Notes: a model not told the origin generated them from the letters alone. 64,000 nt of DNA from CAMCHP01 sp036835325 (GCA_036835325.1 DAITMF010000015.1:3860-67859); one strand, 5' to 3'. Shown: positions 42,056-50,351, numbered from the stretch's first letter. Made by a program: numbers and translations.

Positions 42056-42472
42056 ATGCGATTTGTTGCCACAGTTGTTATTGCTCTGTTTTTGGGAATG
42101 TTCAGTGAACCAATCCAAGCTCAACAGGTGCAGTACCTAGATAATACCCTGCGCACAGTGAAATCTGCGCGTCTTGCTACTTATACGCGGCAACTTACTC
42201 CACTCGGAGGCGAAGAATTCAAGGCCGAAATCAAAACCCGCGAAGGTGTGGTGAAGGTAAAAGGCGGATACATCAAAATCAAAGATGAACTGCTCGAACA
42301 CGGTGAGTTCACTTTCTTTTATCCAAACGGTGCCGTTGAATCACGCGGACGATACGAGAAAGGTGTAAAGGTTGGGGTTTGGGAACGGTATGCGATGGAT
42401 GGTCAACGCAAACCTGATCGCTACTACAACCCTGAATCTGCCGATGTTTTGAGGCAGGTGATGAACCAGTAG
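42056..42472 (+). CDS. Secreted protein with MORN/YwqK-like repeats
   Basis: 138 residues with a signal peptide (VVIALFLGMFSEPIQAQ). The second half contains MORN-like repeats of the type GEFTFFYPNGAVESRGRY and GVKVGVWERYAMDGQ, seen in the YwqK-type antitoxin family and in many Bacteroidetes secreted proteins where they act as binding scaffolds. An N-terminal strand-rich part precedes them. No toxin-like gene is adjacent, so an antitoxin role is not supported. It stands alone between the TonB receptor and the peptide-binding protein genes. Confidence 0.7.
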   Translation: MRFVATVVIALFLGMFSEPIQAQQVQYLDNTLRTVKSARLATYTRQLTPLGGEEFKAEIKTREGVVKVKGGYIKIKDELLEHGEFTFFYPNGAVESRGRYEKGVKVGVWERYAMDGQRKPDRYYNPESADVLRQVMNQ

Positions 42473-42492
42473 CGCAGCTCAGTCACTTCGTT

Positions 42493-42500
42493 TACCTTTG
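42493..42500 (+). promoter_or_regulatory. -7 element TACCTTTG, 4 bases from the start codon
   Basis: Exact TAnnTTTG ending 4 bases before the ATG of the peptide-binding lipoprotein, so the mRNA would be leaderless or nearly so. No -33 TTG was found at the normal distance. Confidence 0.45.
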
Positions 42501-42504
42501 ACCC

Positions 42505-44145
42505 ATGCGGTCTGCCTTTGTGAGGATGCTCGTCATCCTTTTTGCATTTACGTCGTGCTCGTCGTCCAATCGCGGCGATGAATCGAATGTTTTTCGGTAC
42601 AATGAATCAAACGGCATAACGTCGCTTGACCCGGCTTTTGCGCGCAATTTGGAGAACATGTGGGCCGTGAACCAAGTCTACGATGGTTTGCTGGCCCTCG
42701 ATGATTCAATGCGCATCGTTCCGGCCTTGGCCAGTGCGTATGAGGTGTCTTTGGATGGATTGACCTACCGTTTTTACCTGCGACGCGATGTGTTCTTTCA
42801 CGACAATGAATGCTTCGAAAGCGGCCGGGGGAGGAGGGTCACTGCATCGGATGTCGTATTTAGCTTCAACCGTCTTCGCGACCCTTCGTTGGCTTCACCC
42901 GGTGCTTGGATTTTCGATGTGTTGCACAACGATTCAGGATGTATCGCACTCGATGATTCTACCGTGCAACTGCGCTTGAAGCAGCCCTTTCCTCCGTTTA
43001 CAGGCTTGCTCACCACACAATACGCGAACATCGTGCCCCGCGAAGCAATAGAGCGGTATGGCGACGATTTTCGCTCAAATCCGGTCGGCTGTGGCCCCTT
43101 CCAGTTCGCTTTTTGGATGGAGGATGTCGCTCTCGTACTTCATAAAAACCCGAAATATTACCAAACCGATGAGCTCGGTAAGTCGCTTCCGTACCTCGAT
43201 GCTGTAAAAATCAGCTTCGTTCGAGACAAAACCACAGAATACCTTGGTCTCCTGCAAGGACGTTACCACTTTATGTCAGGCCTCCATCCGGCCTACAAAG
43301 ACGAACTCCTCATGTCTGATGGCAGTTTGCGCGATCTCTATGCCGATCGTATCCACTTGGCATCACGTCCATTCATAAAAACAGACTACATCGGATTTCT
43401 TGTCGATGATTCCATCGACGCAGTGCGGCAAAGCCCGCTGTTTGACGTCCGTGTGCGGCGAGCACTATTGCATGCGACTGACCGCGAGAAGATGGTACGC
43501 TACCTTCGAAACAATGCGGTTTTTCCTGCGTCGGGTGGATTTATCCCTGCCGGTCTTCCGGGGTACAACGCGTCGTTGGGTGCATCCTCCCATTACAATC
43601 CGTCGAAAGCACTGGAACTGTTGGCAGAGGCGGGGTACCCAAAGGGTGCCGGCATGGCGCCCATTGTCATTAGCACTACATCTGACTATGCCGATTTGTG
43701 CGAGTTTTTGCAGCACGAGTGGCAAAAACTCGGCATTCGCACCGAGGTTGATGTGATGGCCGGACCCGTGCACCGCGAGAAGGTTGCCAAATCGCAAGTA
43801 GCCGTTTTTAGAAAATCTTGGTTGGCTGATTACCCCGACGCAGAGAACTTTCTGCTGCTCTTTCACAGCCGAAACCACGCACCCGGAGGCCCCAACTACA
43901 CCCATTACCGAAATGCAGACTTCGATGCGCTGTACGATGAGGCAAACTCAACAGTCAATGACTCGCTTCGGTATGCGATCTACCGGCGGCTTGACAGTTT
44001 GGTGATGCACGATGTGCCCGTACTGCCCCTATACTACGACCGCGTAACCCACTTTGTGCGGAACGAGGTGGTCGATTTCCCGACCAACCCTGTGAACATG
44101 CTTGATTTAAGCCGGGTGAAACTCACCGAACTCAAGCAACCTTGA
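42505..44145 (+). CDS. ABC transporter substrate-binding lipoprotein, peptide/nickel family (DppA/OppA-like)
   Basis: 546 residues with a lipoprotein signal: hydrophobic stretch then FTSC with the lipidated Cys at about residue 18. The mature part is an SBP_bac_5 protein: NLENMWAVNQVYDGLLALDDSMRIVPALA at the N-terminus, TYRFYLRRDVFFHDNECF, VTASDVVFSFNRLRDP with the family signature, GCGPFQFAFW, and the C-terminal lobe with YPDAENFLLLFHSRN. It would bind an oligopeptide or similar ligand at the periplasmic face of the inner or outer membrane. The partner permease and ATPase genes are absent, so it is an orphan binding protein. Convergent with lon, 14-base overlap. Confidence 0.9.
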   Translation: MRSAFVRMLVILFAFTSCSSSNRGDESNVFRYNESNGITSLDPAFARNLENMWAVNQVYDGLLALDDSMRIVPALASAYEVSLDGLTYRFYLRRDVFFHDNECFESGRGRRVTASDVVFSFNRLRDPSLASPGAWIFDVLHNDSGCIALDDSTVQLRLKQPFPPFTGLLTTQYANIVPREAIERYGDDFRSNPVGCGPFQFAFWMEDVALVLHKNPKYYQTDELGKSLPYLDAVKISFVRDKTTEYLGLLQGRYHFMSGLHPAYKDELLMSDGSLRDLYADRIHLASRPFIKTDYIGFLVDDSIDAVRQSPLFDVRVRRALLHATDREKMVRYLRNNAVFPASGGFIPAGLPGYNASLGASSHYNPSKALELLAEAGYPKGAGMAPIVISTTSDYADLCEFLQHEWQKLGIRTEVDVMAGPVHREKVAKSQVAVFRKSWLADYPDAENFLLLFHSRNHAPGGPNYTHYRNADFDALYDEANSTVNDSLRYAIYRRLDSLVMHDVPVLPLYYDRVTHFVRNEVVDFPTNPVNMLDLSRVKLTELKQP

Positions 44146-46546
44146 GCGGATTGTTGACCTTCTCTTTGAGCAGGGCCTTGTCAATCACGTCAATCATCTC
44201 GTTCACGTAGTAAAACTTCAGTCCTTTCAAGTAGCGCTCATTGATTTCATCAATGTCTTTGCGGTTTCGCTCTGACAAAACGATTTCTTTGATTCCGGCG
44301 CGTTTGGCAGCAAGTATCTTTTCCTTGATGCCGCCCACCGGCAGTACCTTGCCACGAAGAGTGATTTCGCCGGTCATGGCCAAGTATTTGCGCACTTTCT
44401 TTTGGGTAAAGGCACTTGCAAGTGCCGTGAGAATGGTGATACCCGCCGACGGACCGTCTTTCGGTATTGCGCCTTGCGGCACATGGATGTGCACATTCCA
44501 TTTGTCAAACACTTCCTGGTCCAAGTCGAGGAAATGTGCGTTGGCCTTGAGGTACTCCAAGGCGATGAGTGCCGATTCTTTCATTACATCGCCCAAGTTT
44601 CCTGTAAGCGTGAGCTTGCCTTTTCCTTTGGTGAGCGAGGTTTCAATGAAGAGGATATCGCCTCCTGTGGGCGTCCATGCCAACCCCGTTACAACACCTG
44701 CGGCGTCGTTGTCGGTGTATTTATCACGTTCGTGGCTTGCACCCAGAATCGACTGAAGCTGTGAGACATCAATGGCATGGCTAAACTTCTCGTTCATGGC
44801 GATTTGTTTGGCCCTGTGCCGCGCTACCTTGGCGAGCCGCTTCTCAAGTCCACGAACGCCTGATTCATTGGTGTAGGCTTCAATGATAAGTTCAAGCGCT
44901 TCACGCGTGATGTCGAGATCTTCGGTTTTGATGCCGGTGTCTTCCACGCATTTGGGAATGAGGTGGCGACGGGCGATTTCGACCTTTTCTTCAAGTGTAT
45001 AGCCCGTTACTTCGATGATCTCCATGCGGTCACGAAGGGCAGCTTGAATGGTCGACAAACTGTTGCAAGTGGCGATAAAGAGTACTTTGCTCAGGTCAAA
45101 ATCGACCTCAAGGTAGTTGTCGTAAAACTTGCTGTTTTGTTCCGGGTCAAGCACTTCGAGCATGGCAGAGCTGGGGTCTCCATGTGCGTCGCGTGCCAAT
45201 TTGTCAATCTCGTCAAGGACAAAAAGCGGATTGGATGTCCCGGCTTTTTTGATGTTCTGAATCACGCGTCCGGGCATGGCTCCGATGTAGGTTTTGCGGT
45301 GCCCGCGGATTTCAGCTTCGTCGCGCAAACCACCCAAACTCATGCGCACGTATTTTCGGCCCAAGGCTTCAGCGATGCTTTTCCCCAAAGAGGTTTTACC
45401 CACGCCGGGAGGGCCATAGAGGCACAAAATGGGCGATTTCATATCGCCTTTGAGCTTCAATACAGCGAGGTGCTCAATGATGCGTTCCTTAACCTTCTCG
45501 AGCCCGTAATGGTCGCGGTCAAGGATTTCTTGCGCATTGCGCAAATCAAAGTTATCGTCAGAGTAGTCACTCCACGGGAGATCGAGCAACAGATCTACGT
45601 AGTTGGTTTGCACTGAATACTCGGCGCTGTGGGTATTCATTCGCTCAAGCTTGCGCAATTCTTTTTCGAAAACCTCACGAACGTCATCCGACCATTTTTT
45701 GGTTTCGGCCCGAAAACGCTTGTTTTCGATGTCTTGCATCAAAGGGTTGTTGCCCAACTCTTCTTGAATCTGCTTCATTTGCTGATGCAAGAAATACTCG
45801 CGCTGCTGCTTATCAATGTCGACCTTCACCTTTGATTGAATGTCGTTTTTCAGCTCCAGTATTTGCAGTTCATGGTTGAGGTGCTGCAAGGCCCGTTCGG
45901 CGCGAAGTTTCAAGTCGGTGATCTCGAGCAGCGCCTGCTTGTCGTCAACCTCAACGTTCATGTTTGACGAGATGAAATTGACCAAGAACGACAAACTGTC
46001 AATGTTTTTGATGGCAAAGTTCGCTTCGGAAGGAATATTGGGCGATTGCTGAATAATCTGCATGGCCAACTCTTTGAGCGACTCTACCAAAGCATTGCGT
46101 TCTTCAGGTGTAGCACCTGACAACTGCTCGTCGAATTCGGTGATGCGCGCTTTGAAAAAAGGCTGCTCCTGAATGATTTCGTCTACAGTGAAGCGCTTTT
46201 TGCCCTGAATGATGACGGTGGTGCTTCCGTCAGGCATCTTCAGCATCTTAATGATCGATGCCACTGTGCCCACTTTGTGGAGGTCTTCGCTGCCCGGCTC
46301 TTCGATTTCGCCGTTGTGTTGGGCGACCACACCAATGATCTTGTCGCCTTTGTGGGCTTCATTGATCAATCGAATACTGCGGTCGCGGCCTACGGTAATG
46401 GGTATTACCACTCCGGGAAACAGCACCGTATTGCGCAACGGAAGCAACGGAATCACTTCAGGTGCCTTTTCTTTATGCATGGCCTCTTCATCTTCTGATG
46501 AAATGAGGGGTATGAAGTCGTGGTCTTTTATTTCAGACATGTCCAT
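44132..46546 (-). CDS. lon: ATP-dependent protease Lon
   Basis: 804 residues, hexameric cytosolic protease that removes misfolded and regulatory proteins. N-terminal substrate domain with VIPLLPLRNTVLFPGVVIPI; a long helical region (about 220-320); AAA module with Walker A LYGPPGVGKTSLGKS, the LRDEAEIRGHRKTYIGAMPG loop and Walker B FVLDEIDKL; and the S16 protease domain with the catalytic Ser in PKDGPSAGIT and Lys in GIKEKILAAKRAG. Full family length. Start at MDMSEIKD; an ATG two codons on also fits. A perfect 14-bp palindrome lies 58 bases upstream. Its end overlaps the peptide-binding protein gene on the other strand. Confidence 0.97.
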   Translation of the reverse strand: MDMSEIKDHDFIPLISSEDEEAMHKEKAPEVIPLLPLRNTVLFPGVVIPITVGRDRSIRLINEAHKGDKIIGVVAQHNGEIEEPGSEDLHKVGTVASIIKMLKMPDGSTTVIIQGKKRFTVDEIIQEQPFFKARITEFDEQLSGATPEERNALVESLKELAMQIIQQSPNIPSEANFAIKNIDSLSFLVNFISSNMNVEVDDKQALLEITDLKLRAERALQHLNHELQILELKNDIQSKVKVDIDKQQREYFLHQQMKQIQEELGNNPLMQDIENKRFRAETKKWSDDVREVFEKELRKLERMNTHSAEYSVQTNYVDLLLDLPWSDYSDDNFDLRNAQEILDRDHYGLEKVKERIIEHLAVLKLKGDMKSPILCLYGPPGVGKTSLGKSIAEALGRKYVRMSLGGLRDEAEIRGHRKTYIGAMPGRVIQNIKKAGTSNPLFVLDEIDKLARDAHGDPSSAMLEVLDPEQNSKFYDNYLEVDFDLSKVLFIATCNSLSTIQAALRDRMEIIEVTGYTLEEKVEIARRHLIPKCVEDTGIKTEDLDITREALELIIEAYTNESGVRGLEKRLAKVARHRAKQIAMNEKFSHAIDVSQLQSILGASHERDKYTDNDAAGVVTGLAWTPTGGDILFIETSLTKGKGKLTLTGNLGDVMKESALIALEYLKANAHFLDLDQEVFDKWNVHIHVPQGAIPKDGPSAGITILTALASAFTQKKVRKYLAMTGEITLRGKVLPVGGIKEKILAAKRAGIKEIVLSERNRKDIDEINERYLKGLKFYYVNEMIDVIDKALLKEKVNNPLKVA

Positions 46547-46603
46547 TCAAGGGTCTTCGTTAAATGCAATTGAGTCGGTCAATCTGTCAGGTGTACAGCA
46601 ATT

Positions 46604-46617
46604 CTCTGTGCACAGAG
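46604..46617. promoter_or_regulatory. 14-bp perfect palindrome upstream of lon
   Basis: CTCTGTGCACAGAG reads the same on both strands, 58 bases from the lon start and also near the end of the GlmU-like gene. A dimeric repressor or activator site for lon is plausible. No second copy was seen in the window. Confidence 0.4.
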
Positions 46618-46677
46618 GTACAGCCTGCCTACAGTTCAAAGCATGTGCCAAAATGCATTGGCATGAAAGATTGTCGT

Positions 46678-47916
46678 TTACTCAACAACGGTAACATCGT
46701 CGTGGATGCTCCGTAGCACGCGTTCTTCATCGTTGGTGAGTGAAAGCTGCCTACGTGCCATTGCTTTTTTAGCTGTTTCAATGGCTTTGTCGCGCTCGTA
46801 AGGTTCAAAGCCTTCAGCGCCTCCCCAAGAGAACGATGGAATGTACTTTGGTGGGAAACCGCCTCCAAAAACATTCGCTGCAACGCCAACAACTGTGCCT
46901 GTGTTGAACATGGTGTTGATGCCACATTTGGCATGATCGCCCATGATCAATCCGCAAAAAGTAAGGCCGGTGTTAACGTAGCTGCCGCGTGCATAATTCC
47001 AGATGCTTACGTCAGAATAGTTGTTTTTGAGGTTCGAGCAGTTGGTGTCTGCGCCCAAATTGCACCATTCACCCAGCACCGCATTGCCAATGAAGCCTTC
47101 ATGCCCCTTGTTCGAGTAACCGAAAATGACGCTGTTCGAAACCTCACCCGCGACTTTGCAATGTGGCCCTACCGTGGTGGCACCGTAAATTTTGGCCCCG
47201 GCGCGCACCACTGAATGGTCTAAAATAGCAACGGGACCGTGCATCACGGCCGCCTCCATCACCTGTGCATCGCTACCTATATATATAGGTCCTTTCCGCG
47301 TATTCAGAAAGCAAGCTTCAACCTGTGCGCCCGGTTCGATGAATACCAATCCGGGGTCGCCCAGAACAATGCACGTCGGGTCAATCGGGGCAGATACCCG
47401 ACCTCGGGTGCAAATTCGGTAGTCTTCAATCAGTTTCGCCTCGTTGTAGGTGAACAGATCAGGTAATGCATTGAGGACAATCGGACCGGTGATTTTTTTT
47501 GTTTGGGGATGGATGGATGAGCCGGCTTCATCGTCGATCGCAACGTTTTTGGCATTTAGTTTATCGAGGGACGAGCCATTTTCAATCCAATCCATGGCCG
47601 CCTCACGCGAGCAACGCGCTGCAAGCAAGTTGCCGCCGTGTACCAAGGCTTCGTTGGTGTTTAGCGATTCAAGTTCCGACAGAAATCCGGCATACGGAAT
47701 CAATCGGCCATTGATGAACCAGTTGTCATCAGCCACAGTTGCTGCATACACAGCACGCAACGATGGATGCGCCAAGCAGCTTACCGGTGATGAAAGCAGC
47801 TGTTTCCACGATTCACACGCCGTAAATAAGCCCATTCTGAACATCCCGACAGGACGAGTGTAGGCAAGGGGAAGAAAGTTCGCCCGGTGGGCATCGTCAA
47901 AAACGATGGTATTCAT
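46678..47916 (-). CDS. GlmU-like sugar-nucleotide transferase/acetyltransferase (Bacteroidetes type)
   Basis: 412 residues of the Bacteroidetes GlmU-related family. The N-terminal half (about 1-190) is a degenerate nucleotidyltransferase-like fold, starting NTIVFDDAHRANFLPLAYTRPVG; the C-terminal half is a left-handed parallel beta-helix built of hexapeptide repeats, for example DHSVVRAGAKIYGATTVGPHCKVAG and VIFGYSNKGHEG, the acetyltransferase region. Family members are assumed to contribute to UDP-N-acetylglucosamine synthesis or similar, but the nucleotidyltransferase active site is not clearly conserved here. The segment SSIHPQTKK in the middle is encoded by a copy of the dispersed repeat. 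A full TTTG-18-TACCTTTG promoter lies upstream. Confidence 0.82.
   Translation of the reverse strand: MNTIVFDDAHRANFLPLAYTRPVGMFRMGLFTACESWKQLLSSPVSCLAHPSLRAVYAATVADDNWFINGRLIPYAGFLSELESLNTNEALVHGGNLLAARCSREAAMDWIENGSSLDKLNAKNVAIDDEAGSSIHPQTKKITGPIVLNALPDLFTYNEAKLIEDYRICTRGRVSAPIDPTCIVLGDPGLVFIEPGAQVEACFLNTRKGPIYIGSDAQVMEAAVMHGPVAILDHSVVRAGAKIYGATTVGPHCKVAGEVSNSVIFGYSNKGHEGFIGNAVLGEWCNLGADTNCSNLKNNYSDVSIWNYARGSYVNTGLTFCGLIMGDHAKCGINTMFNTGTVVGVAANVFGGGFPPKYIPSFSWGGAEGFEPYERDKAIETAKKAMARRQLSLTNDEERVLRSIHDDVTVVE
47491..47520 (-). repeat. Dispersed CATCCATCC-polyA repeat, copy 7
   Basis: On the minus strand TCATCCATCCATCCCC, then AAACAAAAAAAATC. It lies in sense inside the GlmU-like gene, which reads SSIHPQTKK through it. 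Confidence 0.7.
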
Positions 47917-47923
47917 AGGTTCT

Positions 47924-47954
47924 CAAAGGTAGGGCATACAGGTTGAGCACAAAA
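47924..47954 (-). promoter_or_regulatory. Promoter of the GlmU-like gene (TTTTG-18-TACCTTTG)
   Basis: On the minus strand TTTTG (47954-47950) and TACCTTTG (47931-47924) with an 18-base spacer. The start codon follows after 7 bases. Confidence 0.6.
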
Positions 47955-48022
47955 TGCTCCGGTGCGATTTTCGCTCTTCTCGGGGTTACAAGCCTGAAAA
48001 CAAATACCTTAATCTTTTTTTC

Positions 48023-48036
48023 AAGTTTTTAAACTT
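48023..48036. promoter_or_regulatory. Inverted repeat AAGTTT-TT-AAACTT upstream of the MerR-type gene
   Basis: Dyad 41 bases before the MerR start, in a T/A-rich leader. It shares the GTTTAAA core with the repeat at 49027-49058 before the sigma factor gene, so both may be sites for the same regulator. Confidence 0.4.
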
Positions 48037-48076
48037 TTTTGCTCTTTCGCATGTTTTATAGGGTTGTAGAACAGTT

Positions 48077-48961
48077 ATGCAGGAGTTTTCAATCAAAGAC
48101 CTAGAGTCGTTCACAGGAATTAAAGCCCACACCATCAGGATGTGGGAGCAGCGCTACGGTATCCTGGAGCCGCAACGCACTGCCACAAACATCCGTTACT
48201 ACACCGATAGTGACCTTAAGAAGCTATTGAACGTTAGCTTGTTGAATGCTTTGGGGTACAAGATTTCGCGCATCGCAGAAATGACCGACGATGAAATCAC
48301 GAATGTCATCCGCGAAGCGAGCCAAAACCAAAGCAAAGAGCAGCACTATTTGAACATGCTCAAAATCAGCATGCTCAATTACGATGAAGAGCTTTTCTAC
48401 AGCATCACCAACAGCTACATTGAAGAAGTCGGCGTCGAGCGAACCTTTGTTTCGCTCATTATTCCGTTCATGAACCAAGTTGGCCTGCTTTGGCTCACAA
48501 GTGCGATTTGCCCGGCGCAAGAACACTTCATTTCGAACCTCATTCGTCAGCGACTATTCAGCCTCATCGATACCCACCACGACCGCCAGCAACCCACTGA
48601 TACGCCGTTTATCATGTACCTGCCACAAGGCGAGATTCACGACATCAGTCTGCTGTTGATTCACTACATGGCCAAGGCGCGCGGTCACAAGAGCATCTTC
48701 CTCGGGCAAAGTGTGCCTTTTGACGACCTGCTCGAAGTGGTGAAGAAGTTTCCGAAAGCACGTTTTGTTTCATACTCTACCACTACACCTTCAACAAAAC
48801 AGGCTGCGCAGTACCTTGACCGCATCAACCGCGAGTTTCAGCACAGCGAAGCGCAGTTTTTCTTGGCCGGACGGGTGCTGGAGGGCGTAGATTCGCCCAA
48901 TACGGCACTCATTCATGTCTTCAATGATGGAGGCAGTCTGGTACACGCCATGTTCGCGTAA
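48077..48961 (+). CDS. MerR-family regulator with a cobalamin-binding-type C-terminal domain (CarH/LitR-like)
   Basis: 294 residues. N-terminal MerR helix-turn-helix (about 1-75): IKDLESFTGIKAHTIRMWEQRYGILEPQR, very typical. The middle four-helix part (about 85-175) carries WLTSAICPAQEH, which fits the W-x9-EH cobalamin-contact motif of CarH-type photoreceptors. The C-terminal domain (about 180-294) has the Rossmann-like B12 fold with GEIHDIS, where the usual E/D-x-H-x-x-G reads E-I-H-D-I-S. Light- or B12-dependent control of transcription is therefore possible, but the last position of the motif is altered and B12 binding is unproven. In related bacteria such a regulator precedes an ECF sigma factor and carotenoid genes; only the sigma factor follows here. 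Confidence 0.8.
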   Translation: MQEFSIKDLESFTGIKAHTIRMWEQRYGILEPQRTATNIRYYTDSDLKKLLNVSLLNALGYKISRIAEMTDDEITNVIREASQNQSKEQHYLNMLKISMLNYDEELFYSITNSYIEEVGVERTFVSLIIPFMNQVGLLWLTSAICPAQEHFISNLIRQRLFSLIDTHHDRQQPTDTPFIMYLPQGEIHDISLLLIHYMAKARGHKSIFLGQSVPFDDLLEVVKKFPKARFVSYSTTTPSTKQAAQYLDRINREFQHSEAQFFLAGRVLEGVDSPNTALIHVFNDGGSLVHAMFA

Positions 48962-49026
48962 TTACCGCTTATTCCGCTATTCTGCGTTTTGTGTGAGCTT
49001 GGAAGGAATCCAAATTTCCCATTCTG

Positions 49027-49058
49027 CTGTTTAAAATAATCGTTAAAAAGTTAAACAG
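49027..49058. promoter_or_regulatory. 8-bp inverted repeat upstream of the ECF sigma factor gene
   Basis: CTGTTTAA (49027-49034) and TTAAACAG (49051-49058), spacer 16, just upstream of the sigma gene promoter. Inner GTTAAAAAGTTAAAC adds a direct repeat of the half-site. A candidate operator for the adjacent MerR-type regulator. Confidence 0.45.
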
Positions 49059-49063
49059 AGTTG

Positions 49064-49093
49064 TTGGACGGGCGGAATTTTGTTTAATCTTTG
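49064..49093 (+). promoter_or_regulatory. Candidate ECF sigma gene promoter (TTG-18-TAATCTTTG)
   Basis: TTG (49064-49066) and TAATCTTTG (49085-49093), spacer 18. The -7 element has one extra base compared with TAnnTTTG. The operator-like repeat at 49027-49058 adjoins it upstream. Confidence 0.45.
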
Positions 49094-49122
49094 CAGTGAA
49101 AGATTTCACAAACATCTGCACT

Positions 49123-49629
49123 ATGTCAACCGTTGAGTTTAACAACCTGCTTACAAGCCACCGCGACTTCCTTCGCGGATTCGCATTTAGCTTCACAAAA
49201 GATGCGGAAGACGCTGACGATTTGATTCAAGATACCTTCTTGAAGGCGCTTCGTTACAAAGACAACTTCCGTGAAGGCACCAACATTAAGGGGTGGTTGT
49301 TTACCATCATGCGCAACATCTTCATCAATAACTACAAGCGTAAGAAGTTTCAGAACACCATCACCGACTCAACTGACAACAACTACTTTATCAATGCGTC
49401 GCAAGACATGAGCTTTGATTCAGTGACGACACAAATCAGTGAGAAAGACATTCGTGGAGCCATCTCCTCACTTGGCCGTGAGTTCCGCGTACCCTTTACC
49501 ATGTTTGTTGAAGGTTACCACTACGACGAGATTGCCGATGCACTGGGTATTCCGATGGGCACGGTGAAGAGCCGCATCTTCCACGCACGTAAGAAATTGG
49601 CCAGCAAACTGGAAGATTATCAGCGTTGA
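49123..49629 (+). CDS. ECF-type RNA polymerase sigma factor
   Basis: 168 residues. Region 2: FLRGFAFSFTKDAEDADDLIQDTFLKALRYKDNF, with the -10 recognition helix; TNIKGWLFTIMRNIFINNYKR for region 2.4. Region 4: FTMFVEGYHYDEIADALGIPMGTVKSRIFHARKKL, a helix-turn-helix for the -35 element. No anti-sigma gene is adjacent, so control may come from transcription, with the MerR-type regulator upstream as the obvious candidate. Start at ATG 49123 rather than an in-frame GTG 27 bases upstream that lies next to the promoter. In Flavobacteriales such small sigma factors often control carotenoid or light-response genes. Its end overlaps the convergent methyltransferase gene by 10 bases. Confidence 0.92.
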   Translation: MSTVEFNNLLTSHRDFLRGFAFSFTKDAEDADDLIQDTFLKALRYKDNFREGTNIKGWLFTIMRNIFINNYKRKKFQNTITDSTDNNYFINASQDMSFDSVTTQISEKDIRGAISSLGREFRVPFTMFVEGYHYDEIADALGIPMGTVKSRIFHARKKLASKLEDYQR

Positions 49630-50351
49630 TTCCGAAAGGCGCAGAGGTAGTCGTGGTGCGGACCTTCAGCAACGACAGTGTAGTCGAGCTGATTGGCTTC
49701 AGCAGCAAACGCTAGAAGCCGGGGGTCAGGATAAATCCACAGCAAATCGCTTTCAAAAACTTTCCATTTCAGCTTGAAGTGGACTTTTCCATAGTAGTGA
49801 TCGAAAGGGGGCTGTAACGACAGTCCCTTTTTTTGTGCGACATCTTCATCCTCATAAAAATAGGCGATGTCAGAACTATCGCCCACAATGTCACCTCCGG
49901 GCTTCAGAAATTTGGCAGCGTGTTGCAGCAAGTCAATGGTGCCTTGAACATCCTGTCCCATTCCCAAACCGTTCATCAAGAGCAGCACGGTATCGTACAC
50001 CGGTTCGGGTTCCAAATCAAAGAAATTGGCGCAAATAACCTGATTTACACCGCGTTTGCGCATAACATCGCACGCCAGAGGCGAAATCTCTACCGCGACT
50101 ACATCATGTCCGTGCTCCTGTAGCCACAAGCTGTGGCAGCCCGCGGCGGCACCCACGTCGAGCACCTTCTTGCCGCAACACGCCAAGCCGATTTGTTCAA
50201 GATCGGGCATGTCATCGTAGCTTCTGAAAAAATAGGAGGGAGGAAGCGGGTCTTGCAACTCACCGTTGATCCATGCCTCGATGGGTTCATCTACACCCGT
50301 ATTGAAGAACTCGACAAAAGCCGCGCCGAAAATGTCATCGCTCGAACTCAT
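49620..50351 (-). CDS. Class I SAM-dependent methyltransferase
   Basis: 243 residues, Rossmann fold. Motif I is KVLDVGAAAGCHSLWLQ with the Gly-rich loop and VVAVEISPLACDVMRKRG for the acidic ribose contact. Motif IV lies around YDTVLLLMNGLGM, and GDSSDIAYFYEDEDV and FHYYGK-like segments (around DHYYGKVHFKLKWKVF) form the substrate side. The N-terminal 60 residues are a cap with an acidic helix. The substrate is unknown; a small molecule is more likely than DNA or protein. It is convergent with the sigma factor gene (10-base overlap), so they are unlikely to share an operon. Confidence 0.82.
   Translation of the reverse strand: MSSSDDIFGAAFVEFFNTGVDEPIEAWINGELQDPLPPSYFFRSYDDMPDLEQIGLACCGKKVLDVGAAAGCHSLWLQEHGHDVVAVEISPLACDVMRKRGVNQVICANFFDLEPEPVYDTVLLLMNGLGMGQDVQGTIDLLQHAAKFLKPGGDIVGDSSDIAYFYEDEDVAQKKGLSLQPPFDHYYGKVHFKLKWKVFESDLLWIYPDPRLLAFAAEANQLDYTVVAEGPHHDYLCAFRNQR

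Noticed and set aside
40043..42407. Further GGATGGAT or CATCCATCC matches at 40043, 42407 and 42757
   Set aside because: Each lacks the A-run and falls in a protein motif common in its family (NGWIGYT in TonB receptors, a MORN-type turn, LDGLTY in binding proteins), so codon choice explains it.
42056..42472. Toxin-antitoxin module suggested by YwqK-like repeats
   Set aside because: The protein has a signal peptide and no toxin gene is adjacent; MORN-like repeats are common in secreted Bacteroidetes proteins.
44963..45616. A 217-residue open frame antisense to lon
   Set aside because: It lies wholly within a strongly conserved gene, has no recognisable domain, and is the kind of long shadow frame expected opposite well-biased coding sequence.
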